A DNA stretch of 64,000 nt from the NCBI GenBank assembly GCA_963575745.1, contig CAUYUJ010019281.1, positions 55,001 through 119,000 of the forward strand, in the 5' to 3' direction. Positions 1 through 10,736 of this stretch are shown piece by piece; the stretch's first letter is position 1; the number at the start of each line of letters is the position of its first letter. The DNA is from Prorocentrum cordatum. Taxonomy: Eukaryota > Sar > Dinophyceae > Prorocentrales > Prorocentraceae. The translations under genes were made by a program, and so were the position numbers. The notes below the pieces were generated by a model. It had not been told where the DNA came from and searched no databases. It saw nothing but the letters and a program-made list of their open reading frames with translations.

Positions 1-1468
1 CCAGTGTGCTTGCGCCGGGGCCGCGAGCTCGCCATGGCCGATGGAGAGCTCCGCCGGAAGATCGTGGACTACCAGGCTGCACGCCGTGCCACTGTCGGCG
101 GCGAGCTTGGGGGGGAAGTTTCGGGCTCGAGATCGGAGCCCGAAGGTTTTTGGGCGTCTTCGTGGGTCCTCGGCAGTTTCCCAGTCTCGGGATGCGTTCC
201 AGCGGTTCCTTCTCGCCGAGGGCGCTTTGGCGGTGCCCACGTCGTCCCAGAGCGCCGAGGTACGACCCCAAAGCTGCCATGCTGAGAGGCGGCAGGACTC
301 CTCAGAAGCCGGCTGGGCTTCTCAGGAGCCCTCTGGCCCTCTGAGGAACCGTCTCTGCCTTCGGGGAGGCCTCGGGCAACTTCTCGGAGGGCCGGGGGGA
401 GGGCTTCTGAGAAGCCCGCCTGCCTTCCGAAAAGGCGGCCTGCTCCCTCTCACTTCCCCGACTTCCCCGCCGGGCGCGCTGCCGGCACTGGCACAGCCAG
501 TGGGAGTGCTGCCTCGCTCCTCCAGGCACAAGAGAGAGAGAGAGAGAGCCACAACCACAGCCGAGTGGATTGTTCGGGAGGGCCCCTCGGGGGAGAACCC
601 TCCGACCCTCGACATGAGCGCTTTGGTTGGGGTTGTGGTCGCTTTGGCCGTCCTGGGACGCCATATCGACCACAACCACCACGAGTTTTATAAGCGGGTT
701 GCGGTGTTCCGACGATTCGGCATCCGCAAGACACCCCTCAGGGTGTCCTCGATGTAGTTGTGGTCGCTGGCTGTTCCCGCATTTTGGCCAGTCGTGAGTG
801 CGGAGGGGACAGATGACGGGCGGGTGTGAGGGCCGGGCAGCTGCTGGCAGGAGTGGTCCTGGCCCGCGGCATTGGGTCCAGTCGGAGCAGGTCCAGCCGG
901 AGCCACGGGGCACCATCTGGAGAGCCTCCGAGTGGACCGAGTCTCCTCCCACGGGGCGCCGCTGAGTCTAGTTCGAGCAAGTCCGGTTGCAGGCGGGGCA
1001 GGTCGCCCTATCTGCTGGGGTTCCACCTGGGCTTCACCTCCCCCGAGTCCCGCACCTCCTCCTGCTCCTCCTGCTCCTCCTGCTCCTCCTCCTGCTCCTC
1101 CTCCTCCTCCTCCTCCTCCTCCTCCTCCTCCTCCTCCTCCTCCTCCTCCTCCTCCTCCCCCTCCTCTAGTCCCAGGCCCCAGCAGGGGCCGCGCGGACAC
1201 TTCTGCCGGCCCCGCACCCCAGCGAGGGGCGGCGTGCGGCTGTGGCCGTGTGTGGTCCGCTGCGCCGTGCGTGGCCTCCCCCCCCCCCCCTGCGCTCTCT
1301 CGTCGGCCATCGGTCGGTGGAGGCGTGGCCGTCGGTGCCGCTGCCGCCGCCGGGTGCTGCGGCCCTTCTGAGGGGCCGTCCGTCGTGCGCCGCTCGTCGG
1401 AATCTCGCCTCCCCTGGGCGGCGCCACGACCCTCTGCACGGCGTCGCCCCCCGTCGGCGGCGCGAAGG
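1..1468. other. No supported gene; GC-rich repeats
   Basis: I see no recognisable protein family here. The stretch holds decayed palindromic units of the CTTCTCAGAAGCC type at about 285-450, a short GA run at 530-550, and a (TCC)n array at about 1056-1165. Long open frames on both strands come from GC richness and the triplet repeat. Confidence 0.6.
1056..1165. repeat. (TCC)n microsatellite
   Basis: Near-pure CTC/TCC triplets with a few TGC interruptions at the 5' side. In translation it gives poly-Ser, poly-Leu or poly-Pro on one strand and poly-Glu or poly-Gly on the other, so it is not evidence for a gene. Confidence 0.9.
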
Positions 1469-1603
1469 CAGGGGGAATATTCAAAGGCAGTCAAAAAATA
1501 GTCTGGGGACTATTTCTGGAGTATTTTTGGATCATTTTGGAGCATTCTTGGAGTATTTGTTTATTCTCGTCGAAGATTCCCCCTGTAGGGGGACACGCCC
1601 GAC
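1469..1603 (+). mobile_element. MITE-A copy 1 (5' truncated)
   Basis: Non-autonomous inverted-repeat element, family A. The right end carries the hairpin CCCCCTGTAGGGGG followed by ACACGCCCGAC. The interior shares AATAGTCTGGGGAC with the copy at 2581-2720. The outer part of the left terminal repeat is missing: the first recognisable bases, CAGGGGGAAT, correspond to the inner part of the repeat. No coding capacity. Confidence 0.6.
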
Positions 1604-2580
1604 TTCACCTTATGACATGGGCTGACTACCGACATGGCCGCGCAAAAATTGCGGCCCTTCGGGGCGGGCCTCCTCGGAAGGCTCAGAAGGCCCCAAGCTT
1701 ACGATGTTCCAGCTTTCGCCTTGACCACCAGGAAGACTCTCGAGCACCAAGAAAGTACCGAAGCCGAGGGGTTTCGCGTGTCGGGCCCTGGGAGGCGATG
1801 CTCGTTCGGCACTTCTTCGGTGACTCATCTGGGTGCTCGGAACCACTGCTGGGACCTGGCCCTCGAGCACGATGGGAGCAGCATGACCCCAGGCTCTCCG
1901 AGAAGCCTTCGGAGCGTGCTCCGAAGCCACCCGAGGCCTCCCAGGGAGGCCGGGCGGCTCTCCGAGAGGCCCCGCCGCCTGCCGAGGAGGCCTGCCTGCC
2001 CCCTCGCCCTCTCCCCCCGTCGGCGCGCCGCCGAGCCCCTGTCGTGGCTGCTCTCTCCGGGGGCAGGTGTGGTGCACTGGTGCCCCGGCTCTCGGCGTCA
2101 GGGAAGCTCGCAGGCTGGAGGTGGGGAGGAGCAGGAGGAGAGGGCACGAGGCCTGTACTGCGACGGGGCCTCCTCGGAGAGGCCAGATCCGATCCAGCCG
2201 TCCCCTCCCTCTGACCGTCGTCATCGTGGAGGAACAGCTTGGAGCTCATGCTGTCTCACAGCAACGTGTCGGAGAGTGACGATGCCGTCATCGCGAATGA
2301 GTTTTGGCCTTGGCCACCTGAGCCACTGCCACTCGGCCTTTTTTGTTGGTTGCTGTCGGAGACGAGACCAACTGAAGGAGTGTGCCTCGTCCCCCAGCCT
2401 GTCCTTTTGGGTTCCCTCGTGGGTGTGATGCAGTGGGTCAGCGGGCACCGCTTCGGCTCGGCGGCCAGCGAGGGGGTAAGCGAGAAGGAGGAGGCCTTCT
2501 CAGAAGGCGGCGGGACTTCTCAGAAGCCCTCCGACCTCCTGAGACGTTTCCTGTGCCTTCGGGGCAGGCCTAGAATGAAA
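1604..2580. other. No supported gene; decayed palindromic units
   Basis: Contains scattered GCCTTCTnAGAAGGC-type palindromes (about 1665-1700, 1890-1990, 2487-2570). No frame reads as a recognisable protein. Confidence 0.5.
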
Positions 2581-2720
2581 TCGGGCCTGTCCCTATTCAA
2601 ACATACTGAACAAAAATAGTCTGGGGACGATTTCTGGACAACTTTTGATTATTTTGTGGGTATTTTTGCGGGTACTTTTATTTTTCACACAGAATCCCCC
2701 TGTAGGGGGGCACGCCCGAC
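2581..2720 (+). mobile_element. MITE-A copy 2
   Basis: The left end TCGGGCCTGTCCC pairs imperfectly with the right end GGGCACGCCCGA. The interior carries AATAGTCTGGGGACGATTTC, shared with copy 1, and the same C5-TGTA-G hairpin near the right end. Length is about 140 bp. No clear target duplication is visible at this copy. Confidence 0.65.
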
Positions 2721-2857
2721 CCAAGCCCAGAACTCTCCTCAGAAATCTGGGGGACTTCGAGCCTCCCGAGAAGGCCTTCTCCTTCTCGTTTCCCCCCCCC
2801 CCCCTCGCTCGCCGCCGATCGGAGCCATCCGCCTCGTCCGTCCTTCCATTCTCTTCG

Positions 2858-3023
2858 GGGGTGGATAGACCTCCTACCCTGACACGTCGATGAGTGAACT
2901 GGCCGTTTTCGGTTCGCGAGAGGGCGTCGCGGCCGTCATTTTACGGGTCCAGGTCCGTCGGTTTCGGTCCCAGGCCGTCTTCACTACGGGGAGGTTTACC
3001 AAAAGAGAGGTTTGTCCACCGCC
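2858..3023 (+). mobile_element. MITE-B copy 1
   Basis: Closely matches 22579-22746. Ends GGGGTGGATAGACCTC and (reverse complement) GCGGTGGACAAACCTC form an imperfect terminal inverted repeat. The interior runs from CTACCCTGACACGTCGAT through GGCCGTTTTCGGTTCGCGAG to GGAGGTTTACC. About 165 bp, no coding capacity. Confidence 0.65.
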
Positions 3024-4004
3024 CATCTCTCTCGCCGGCGCCGCTCGGACCTGTGCACTCCTTCCTCGGCCAGGCCCACCGAGGATCCATCCCGGGGCGC
3101 GCGAGGCCGGAGCAAGAGGGCACGGGGCCGGGACGCCCGAGCGATGGCAAGTCTCCCGCCGAGCAGGGCAGGGAGGGCCTGCTCGCCCATCCTCGTCCTC
3201 GTCCTCCTCCTCTTCCTCCTCCTTGTCCTCCTCTTCCTCCTCCCCCTCCTCCCCCTCCTCCCCCTCCTCCTCCCCCTCCTCCTCCTCCTCCTCCTCCTCC
3301 TCGCCCTCCTCCTCCCCCTCCTCCTCCTCCCCCTGGCTCCCCCCCCCCGTCCCCGTCTCCCCCCGTCCCCGGGGATGCCCCCGAGGCCAGGGAGAAGGTC
3401 TACCTGGCCGGGCACGCCGCCGCCGCCGCCTCCGGCACGAGCCGCCGCGCGCCGCCGGGGGGAGAGGGGCAGGGAGGGTGGCGCGTCGCGGCCCCTCGCA
3501 GTGCGAGAGGGAGGAGGCGCGAGGGAGGAGAGTCCACGGACGCCAACGCTGGCTCCGGCTGGGCCGACGAGGCAGGGAGCAGAAGGCAGCCTTGGCCCGA
3601 GGGTCCCAAGGGTTTTTTTGGGGGGGGGAGGGTTTTTTCCAGAGAGCCCCCCAGGGGCCTCGGAACCTTGTCAGAGCAGGGGGTGCGAAGCCCCCCCTCC
3701 TGGAGAACCCCCTCCCCCCCCAAACCCCCCTTTGCAACCCTCCGGCTTGACGAAGCCGCGCAGCCTTGCACTGTGTGGACTCTGACCGCTGCCCGGGATA
3801 TCGTGTCCTCGATCCTGGCACCATCGATGCGCGACGCGCGCGTCGGGTCTGCGCCCGTCCACCGCGCTGGCGCGCGCCCGCGGCCGCGGCCGTCTGCGCT
3901 CGCGCCCGAGGACGAGGGAAGGGGGGGGGGCCACCGCCTTCACCCATCCAGAGGAGGTGGAGGTGGAGGAGCGACACCCAGAGATCCAACGCACTGGACA
4001 AATC
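3024..4004. other. No supported gene; pyrimidine triplet array
   Basis: Holds a (CTC)n array at about 3180-3345 and GC-rich DNA around it. Long overlapping open frames reflect base composition. I recognise no protein family. Confidence 0.5.
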
Positions 4005-4166
4005 AAGACGGAGGTTCTTTGCAGTTTTCGGGCTCTGGGGGCCCTCGCCGTGCCCGGGGACCTTCAAAAAAAGGACTCAGGACGAGAAGCCGGTCCTGGG
4101 GAACGGGTCGATACTCCTGGGGACCGCGCGTGGAAAAAATCACGACGTCGGATCTCTGGGCACGAC
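4005..4166 (+). mobile_element. GACGTCG-end element, copy 1
   Basis: Shares with 40397-40560 an ordered series of blocks: GGAGGTT, TTTTCGGGCT, GGGGGCCCTCGCC, a GACTCAGGA-like block and GGAAAAAATCA near the right end. The right terminus read inward is CAGAGATCCGACGTCGTGA, a sequence that recurs at other sites. Probably a small non-autonomous element; the left boundary is uncertain. Confidence 0.45.
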
Positions 4167-4203
4167 GGCCCGCCCGAGGGCGTTGGGGCTTGCGGTGTCC
4201 TGG

Positions 4204-4417
4204 ATCCTCCTCCTCCCCCTCCCCCTCCTCCTCCCCCTCCTCCTCCTCCTCCTCCTCCTCCTCCTCCTCCTCCTCCTCCTCCTCCTCCTCCTCCTCCTCC
4301 TCCCCTCCTCCTCCTCCTCTCCTCCTCCTCCTCCCTCCCCTGCTGCTGCTGCGCGCACGCCCGGCGCGCGCCGCTCGATCCTCCAGGGCCGCCGAGCGGC
4401 CGCCTCTGCATTGGGGA

Positions 4418-4449
<32 letters not shown>

Positions 4450-4622
4450 GAGGGAGGAGGAGGAGGAGGAGGAGAGGAGAGGAGGAGGAGGAGGAGGGGG
4501 AGGAGGAGGAGGAGGAGGAGGAGGAGGAGGAGGAGAGGAGGAGGAGGAGGAGGAGGAGGAGGAGGAGGAGGAGGAGGAGGAGAGGAGGAGGAGGAGGAGG
4601 AGGAGGAGGAGGAGGAGGAGGT
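4204..4622. repeat. Facing (CTC)n and (GAG)n arrays
   Basis: A (CTC)n block (about 4204-4340) is followed, after about 85 unique bases, by a (GAG)n block (about 4425-4622) that is its reverse complement. A single strand could fold into a long triplet hairpin. No protein should be inferred from the poly-Ser/poly-Glu/poly-Arg frames. Confidence 0.85.
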
Positions 4623-4889
4623 GGGGCACCCGAGTCAGCCCAGGAGGCATTGCCGATGCTGCAGCCAGCTCGCCCTCCAAGTTCCCTCCTCGCGGGGCCC
4701 TGCAAGAAGTGGCCGTCCTTCTCCAGATGCTTCTTGCACTTGGGGGGCTCCTCTTTGTTTTCGCAGGAGCTGGGCTCCGTTGCCGGTTCCGCCGCCTTGT
4801 GGTCGCCGTCGCCGCCCCGTCGCCGCCCTGTCGCCGTACGTCATATGGGTTTCTACGGAATTGGGCTCCGTTCTCGGGTCCGCCCCCAC

Positions 4890-5480
4890 TGCGTTGCTTT
4901 GCATTGCATTGCATTGCTTTGCATTGCTTTACCATTGCTTTGCACTGCTCTGTATTGCTCTGCATTGTTTTGCATTGCTTTGCATTGCTTTGCTTTGCTT
5001 TGCTTTGCATTGAATTGCATTGCATTGCATTGCTCTGCATCGCTGTGCATTGCTTCGCATCGCATTGCATCGCATTGCATCGCATTGCATCGCTTTACTT
5101 TGCTTTGCATAGTTTTGTATTGCTTTGCATTGCTTTGCATTGCTTTGCATTGCTTTGCATTGCTTTGCATTGCTTTGCATTGCTTTGCATTGCTTTGCAT
5201 TAGTTGGCGTTGCTTTTCATAGCTTTGCATTGCTTTGCATTGCATTGGCCTGCATTGCTTTGCTTTGCATCGCTTTGCATTGCTTTGCATTGTCTTACAC
5301 TGCGTTGCGTCGCTTTGCATTGCTTTGCATTGCTCTGCGTTGCGTCGCTTTGCATTGCTTTGCATTGCTTTGCATTGCTTTGCATTGCTTTGCATTGCTT
5401 TGCATTGCTTTGCATTGCTTTGCATTGCTTTGCATCGCTGTGCACTGCTTTGCGCTGCCTTCGATAGCTCTGCCCTGCTT
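4890..5480. repeat. 10-bp satellite TGCTTTGCAT
   Basis: About 59 units of TGCTTTGCAT with scattered changes (TGCATTGCAT, TGCATCGCAT). The 10-base period keeps several frames open for long distances with a 10-residue protein repeat (LHCFALLCIA forward, MQSNAKQCKA reverse). These are repeat artefacts. The 3' end fades into decayed units at 5460-5620. Confidence 0.9.
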
Positions 5481-5619
5481 CGCGCTGCTCTGCGGCGCGC
5501 TTGCGTTGTGTTGCACCGCATCTGTTGCCTCACACGCACCGCACCACCCTAGACTGCACTACGCTGATTGCACCACCCAGATTGCACCGCACTGACTGCA
5601 CCGCCCAGAGTGCACCGCG

Positions 5620-6124
5620 CGGACTGCAGGAGCTCATTGTCTGGGGCCCACGCCGTCCGACACCGGCGGGAAACATACCCCAGCGGAAGACGTAACCAAC
5701 CGTGCCAGAGCGCCATTTTCCTGGGGCCTCGGCGCCGCGAGCCAGCGTGTCTGTCGCGTTCTGGCATCCCCCGATCGTGCCGGGACACCTTTCCCGCGAC
5801 TCCACCACGCGAACCAACGTGACTGTTGCGTCCTGTTTTTTTTGTTTGTTGTTTCTTGTTAAAAATGAAAGAAAAAACTGTTGCGTCCTGGCAGTTCTAA
5901 GTCGTGCCAGACCAGCGCTCGTGGGACTGCGGCCGTGCGAATCTTTGAGCACCGGAGCAGCCGCAGAGGTTCGAGGCGAATGGGCGCGGCGCTCTGGCGA
6001 GAGGCACAGTTTGAGCAGGGCCCGGCCTCCTCCCTTGAAGCTGCTGCAAAAACTCTCAGCGTGAACGAGCGCGGCGCCAAGGCCACAGCGACATTTTGAG
6101 AACGACCCACGCTCCACCCTTGCG
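5620..6124. other. No supported gene
   Basis: Mixed sequence with small repeats such as the duplicated word CTGTTGCGTCCTG near 5823 and 5878. I recognise no gene, RNA or element boundary. Confidence 0.4.
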
Positions 6125-6240
6125 AGGAGGGGAAAAAACACAGACACCATTCATCGTCGATTCCCCAGAAGATATGGGTGGAATGTGGGGGAGGACAAAA
6201 ACCCAGAACATATCGGAAACTATGGGGAATTCTGTTCTCA
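6125..6240 (+). mobile_element. MITE-D relic (degenerate)
   Basis: Begins GAGGAGGGGAAAAAACACAG and continues with a CAGACAC block, TTCATCGTCGATTCCCCAG and ACAAAAACCCAGAACATAT. This matches the left half and middle of the D family (15249, 44552, 45800). The right end, with TGTGTGTCC...CCCCTTCA, is missing, and sequence of the T module follows directly. Confidence 0.55.
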
Positions 6241-6335
6241 GAGTGAGGGGGCCGAATGGTCATTCATTGTCCCTGGGTGCTTGGCTTAAGTGCGGATCCG
6301 TGGTGAGGATTCTGCTTGTTGCGTCGTTGTTGTTG
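6228..6335 (+). repeat. T module, partial copy
   Basis: Carries TCAGAGTGAGGGGGCCGAA, GGTCATTCATTGTCCC and GTGAGGATTCTGCTTGTTGCG, matching copies at 11313, 11755 and 14333. It runs into a TTG-rich tract at 6318-6400. No coding evidence. Confidence 0.75.
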
Positions 6336-6401
6336 TGATTGCTGTTTTTTGTTGTTGCTGCTGTTGTTTCTGTTTTTGTTTTTGTTGTTATTGTTTTTGT
6401 T

Positions 6402-6942
6402 GAACATTATTTCTTCTTAAGAATAATTATTGTTGGGACCCCTGGTGCGCGGCCCCCTCGCCGCGCCTAGGCCGCAGCCTCATTTTCATAATTTTCGTGA
6501 GGAAGTCTCAGGCAAAACGATGTGTACCAGATCCGGTTGTGTTGTTACGATCGGTTTTCCCTTTCAAAAAATAAGGCAAAGTGGACATTTCTTGTTCTAA
6601 TATAACCAAACTTCAAGAATCCCTTGCAACAAATAAGGTAAAGTGGACATTCGCGCGCGCAAGACGAAATCCTTCCAAAACCTTAGTGTTCGTAGCGATT
6701 TTAACATAAAAACATCAAAACACCAATGGTTTTTCAAAAAAAAAAGTGTCAACATTTCATCCCGCGCGCTCTTGCGGATTCGTAGGAAACCCAACACTTT
6801 TTAAACATTTCTGTCAAACGGGCTTTTGCGAGCAACTTTTTCGAACTTCTGCGACAACGGTTGCGCACCTGCCAGGGCCATCATCCCTGTCAAATAATAC
6901 CATGCGGGACACATTCGTTTTTTCTTCGCGCGCGCACGCCGT
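6402..6942 (+). repeat. U module, copy 1
   Basis: About 540 bp repeated at 7184-7722 and 9704-10248. It starts with the foldback GAACATTATTTCTTC / GAATAATTATTGTTG, continues with CCTAGGCCGCAGC, and ends in a CGCGCGCACGCCG block. Internal sub-repeats of about 100-120 bp (GCGCGC...CGAAATCC...CCAATGGTTTT) suggest it is itself a decayed satellite. No coding evidence. Confidence 0.8.
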
Positions 6943-6967
6943 CGTCGTCGGCCGCGGGGCCCTGAAT

Positions 6968-7142
6968 AGTAGCCACGGTCGTCCGCATGCCACGAAGTGA
7001 AGTGTCCGAACGTCATAGGGCGGGAAGCTGGGTGTGGGTGGTGGCGAAGAGTCGTTGGAAATTTGGTAGAGCTTGAACCGGCCCCCCCACAAAGTGGGGG
7101 TATTGCCCGCCTCCATGAAAACCCTGGCACTGGTGAGAACGG
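6968..7142 (+). repeat. V module, copy 1
   Basis: About 178 bp, repeated at 8082-8260 and 10857-11036. Runs from GTAGCCACGGTCGTCCGC to AACCCTGGCACTGGTGAGAA and includes the short hairpin CCCCCCACAAAGTGGGGG. Each copy is followed by a (TTG)n tract. Confidence 0.8.
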
Positions 7143-7183
7143 TGTGTCCCCACGTGCTAGTAATTGTTGTTGTTGTTGTTGTT

Positions 7184-7722
7184 GAACATTATTTATTTAA
7201 AGAATAATTATTGTTGGGCCCCCTGGTGCGCGCCCCCCCTGCGCCGCCTAGGCCGCAGCTACATTTTCATCATTTTCGTGAGGAAGCCTCAGAAAAGAGG
7301 GTGTGTACAGGATCCGGTTGTTTTGTTGTAATCCGCTTTCCCTTGCAAAAAACAATAGAAAATGACATTTCTTGTTCTAATATAATCAAATTTCAAGAAT
7401 CCCTTGCAAAAAATAAGGTAAAGTGGACATTCGCGCGCGCAAGACGAAATCCTTCCAAAACCTTAGTGTTCGCAGCGATTTTAACATAAAAACATCAAAA
7501 AACCAATGGTTTTTCAACAAAAAATTGTCAAAATCTCATCCCGCGCGCTCTTGCGGATTCGTAGGAAACCCAACACTTTTTAAACATTTCTGTCAAACGG
7601 GCTTTTGCGAGCAACTTTTTCGAACTTCTGCGACAACGGTTGCGCACCTGCCAGGGCCATCATCCCTGTCAAATAATACCATGCGGGACACATTCGTTTT
7701 TTCTTCGCGCGCGCACGCCGAA
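7184..7722 (+). repeat. U module, copy 2
   Basis: Near-identical over long stretches to copy 1, for example the block CGGGCTTTTGCGAGCAACTT and what follows. It begins just after a (TTG)n tract with GAACATTATTTATTTAAAGA. Confidence 0.8.
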
Positions 7723-8081
7723 ATCTCCAAAAACCATTGGGCTTCTTAAGAATTTTAGCACCGCGCATCATAAAATCACACGAATCGCACCGTAGGTCCT
7801 CGAAAAACACCTGCACGACTTTTCAAAATTTCTACCCGCGCGCGCTGTCCGAATCCTAAAAAAACCAATGGTTTTCCAACATTTATGTTACATGAGCTCG
7901 CGCGAGCTACTTTCCAACGTATCATGTGTATCATGTGTATCATGTACCATATGCATCATATGCAACAGATGTTCTGTGGAAGGCTTAACAACTTCTGTGG
8001 GTTAACAAGGCTTAACAACTTCTGTGGGTGTACGAACGTAGGCTTAACAACTTCTGTGGGTGTGTACTCCACGCCAGTGTA
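7723..8081. repeat. Decayed U-type sub-repeats and a TTAACAACTTCTG repeat
   Basis: Continues U-like sub-repeats (CGCGCGCGCTGTCCGAATCC, CCAATGGTTTT). Then come four tandem copies of GCTTAACAACTTCTGTGGG with variable spacers at about 7982-8060. No gene. Confidence 0.6.
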
Positions 8082-8260
8082 GTAGCCACGGTCGTCCGCA
8101 GGCCACGAAGTGAAGTGTCCGAACGTCATAGGGCGGGAAGCTGGGTGTGGGTGGTGGCGAAGAGTCGTGTGGATATTTGGTAGAGCTTGCACTGCCCCCC
8201 CACAAAGTGGGGGTATTGGCTGGCGTCGCATGAAAACCCTGGCACTGGTGAGAACACTGA
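8082..8260 (+). repeat. V module, copy 2
   Basis: Matches copy 1 with GTGTGGATATTTGGTAGAGC in the middle and the C/G hairpin near the right side. A (TTG)n tract follows at 8277-8315. Confidence 0.8.
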
Positions 8261-8315
8261 GCGTTCGGGTAAAGTGATTGTTGTTGTTGTTGTTGTTGCG
8301 GTTATTGTTGTTGAA

Positions 8316-9690
8316 CTTTCATTTCTGAAGAGTAATTATTGCTGATCTTTCTCGTCTGGTGCACATTGTTTTTTTCGACTGAAGTGCCCTTCCCGGGGCT
8401 CGCACCCTGTTTTTTATCAGGGAAAGTCTTGAGGGTCAAACTGTGTTGTTGGCCCCCCCGGTTTACAACAACAACGGCTCCCGCCTGAGCTTTCTTCACA
8501 ATTTAGCCAGGACCCCCGCTCCCGCCCGAGACTTCCTCGCGTTTTATTCAGGAATCGCGCTCTCGCTTGGGACTTCCTCAGAGTTTCTTCTTCCGGTGCT
8601 CTGGAGTCGCGCTCTTGCTGGAGACTTGCTTGCAATTTTCTGAAGAATAGCGACTGTGCGTTGGAATTTCTTGCAATTTACTCAAGCGCCACGCTCCCGA
8701 CACCCAGGCACCCAGGAGTCGCGCTCACGCTTAGGACTCCCTCACAGATTACCTAGGAATCGGGATCTCGCTGCCCTTCGTGGTCCCGTTGCAGTCCTTC
8801 GTGGCCCCCTCGCTTTGTTTCGTGGCCCCGTTGCAGCCCTTCGTGGCCCACTCGCTGCCCTTCGACGATCGTGGCGCCGTGGCAGCCCCTCGTGGCCTCC
8901 TCGCTGCCCTCCGTGGCCCCGTTGCAGCCCTTCGTGGCCCCCTCGCTTTGTTTCGTGGCCCCGTTGCAGCCCTTCGTGGCCCCCTCGCTGCCCTTCGTGT
9001 CCCCGTCGCAGCCCTTCGTGGCCCCGTTGCAGCCCTTCGTGGCCCCCTCGCTGCTCTTCGTGGCCCTGATGAATCCTTGCGTGGCCCCCTCGCTGCCCTT
9101 CGTGGCCCCATATATGTATGCCCTTCGTGGCCCCCGCTCGTTCGCGCCCGTGGTGGCCCCATTTGCATCTGTCCTACGTGGCCCAGTTGCTACCCTCAGT
9201 GGCCCCATCGTTGCCTGCTGTGGCCCCGCATTATCTGCCCTTCGTGGCTCCCGCTCGTTCGCGCTCTTCGTGGCCCCATACGCATTCCCTTCGTGTCCTC
9301 GCTGTTGCGCTTCGTAGCCTATTTCGTGTCCTTGTGGCCCTGCTGTCGTTCTTTTTCGCTCTCGCTTTCGCTCGTCGTCGTCGCCTCCGTCGTCGTCGTC
9401 GTCGCCGCCGTCGTCGTCGACGTCGTCGACGTCGTCGTCGTCGTGGTCGGTCCCCTGTCCGTCCCTCTTGGGGTCGGGTCGACGGTCCGCGGCCGCCCCG
9501 CCGATCAGCGCTGCCGCTGGCCAGGCCGACGGTCCGCGGCCGCCCCGCCGCTTGCCGGGGCCCGGCCTGCAGGGAAGAAAGGTATACCCCCCAAAGGGGG
9601 TTCGATCGAAGACGAAGAAGGCGGGTATCGAAGGTTTGGGAAATAGGCGTTATTGGACACTCGAGCAGATAAGGGCGAACAGTCTTAGAA
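8316..9690 (+). repeat. R module, copy 1 (long form)
   Basis: Starts TTTCATTTCTGAAGAGTAATT, includes AACAACAACGGCTCCCGCC, a GTGGCCCC minisatellite (8770-9300), a GTCGTC tract (9370-9450) and the end block GGTATACCCCCCAAAGGGGG. Copies at 11892 and 12950 lack most of the minisatellite. No coding evidence despite long open frames. Confidence 0.75.
8770..9300. repeat. CCCTTCGTGGCCCC minisatellite
   Basis: Decayed units of roughly 15-30 bp built on CTTCGTGGCCCCNTTGCAGC. Units vary in length and are adjacent with no spacers. The repeat keeps all three forward frames and the reverse frames open, so the open frames have no weight as genes. Confidence 0.85.
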
Positions 9691-9703
9691 TGATTGTTGT
9701 TGT

Positions 9704-10248
9704 TGAACATTATTCCTTCTAAAGAATTATTATTGTTGGGACCCCTGGTGCGCGACCTCTGCGCCGCGCCTAGGCCGCAGCTACATTTTCATCATTTTTT
9801 CGCGAAAGCTTCAGAAAAGTGGATGAACTCCGGATCCGGTTTTTTGTTGACGCTCGTTTTCCCTTGCAAAAAACAATAGAAAATGAAAATTCTTGTTTTT
9901 ACTTGATCAAATTGCAAGAATCCCTTGCAACAAATAAGGTAAAGTGGACATTCGTGCGCGCAAGACGAAATCCTTCCAAAACCTTAGGTTTCGTAGCGAT
10001 TTTAACATAAAAACATCATAAACCCAATGGTTTTCTCAGAAAAAATTGTCAAAATGTCCTTCCGCGCGCTCTTGCGGATTCCTAGGAAACCCACCAGATT
10101 TTAAACATTTCTGTTAAAAGGGCCTTTGCGAGGAACCTTTTCAGGTGCTTCGACCTTCTGCAACAACGGTTGCGAGCCTACGAGGGCCACAATCCCTTGC
10201 AAAAAATGACACGAAGTGCACATGCGCGCGGCCGCCGCGCGCGCGTGC
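9704..10248 (+). repeat. U module, copy 3
   Basis: Most diverged of the three U copies; it keeps GAACATTATTCCTTCTAAAG, CCTAGGCCGCAGCTACATTT and GGTAAAGTGGACATTCGTGC. It begins at a short TTGTTG tract and ends in GCGCGCGCGTGCCGAAATCC. Confidence 0.75.
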
Positions 10249-10384
10249 CGAAATCCTGCCAAACATAATGTGATTTCAATAATTTCAAGATGCGATGTTC
10301 CGAAAACATATGCAAACGCAAGACTTTATCATCCGAAAAATATCAAAATCCACCCGCGGGCTCTTCATGAATCTTTAAAACCCA

Positions 10385-10730
10385 AGATGGCCCCAAGAGG
10401 CGCTCAAGATGGCCCCAAGAGGCGCCCATGAGGCCGCAAGAGGCGCCCAAGATGGTCCCAAGAGGCCCCAAGAGGACTCCAAGAGGCCCCCAATAGGTTC
10501 CAAAGAGGCTCCAAGTTGGCTCCAAGAGGCCCCCAAGATGGCCCCAGGAGGCGTCCAAGCGGCTCCAAGAGTCCTCCGGGAGGATCCAATAAGCCCCCAA
10601 GAGGCCCCAACATGCTTTCAAGAAGCCCCCCAAATCCTCTCAAGAGGACCCCATGCGGCGCCAGGAGGCTTCCCCCCTTCCCCAAGAGGACCCCCAGCGG
10701 CCCCAGGAGGCTTCCCCCCTTCCTCTCACG
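10385..10730 (-). repeat. Decayed CCCAAGAGG tandem repeat
   Basis: Repeated GGCCCCAAGAGGCxCCCAAG units of about 9-24 bp. The reverse complement, CCTCTTGGGGCC, is the form seen at 21.84, 54.42, 58.35 and 62.49 kb. Confidence 0.75.
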
Positions 10731-10736
10731 CTCATA

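Noticed and set aside
41-757. 238-codon open frame at the left edge
   Set aside because: GC-rich sequence keeps several frames open on both strands here; the protein contains only decayed palindrome repeats and no recognisable domain.
2874-5222. Very long open frames (360-769 codons) on both strands
   Set aside because: They run through (CTC)n, (GAG)n and the 10-bp satellite and consist of homopolymeric or 10-residue repeats.
8770-9300. Regular direct repeats resembling a CRISPR array
   Set aside because: Units are adjacent and variable with no spacers, the genome is eukaryotic in character, and no cas-like gene is nearby. It is a minisatellite.
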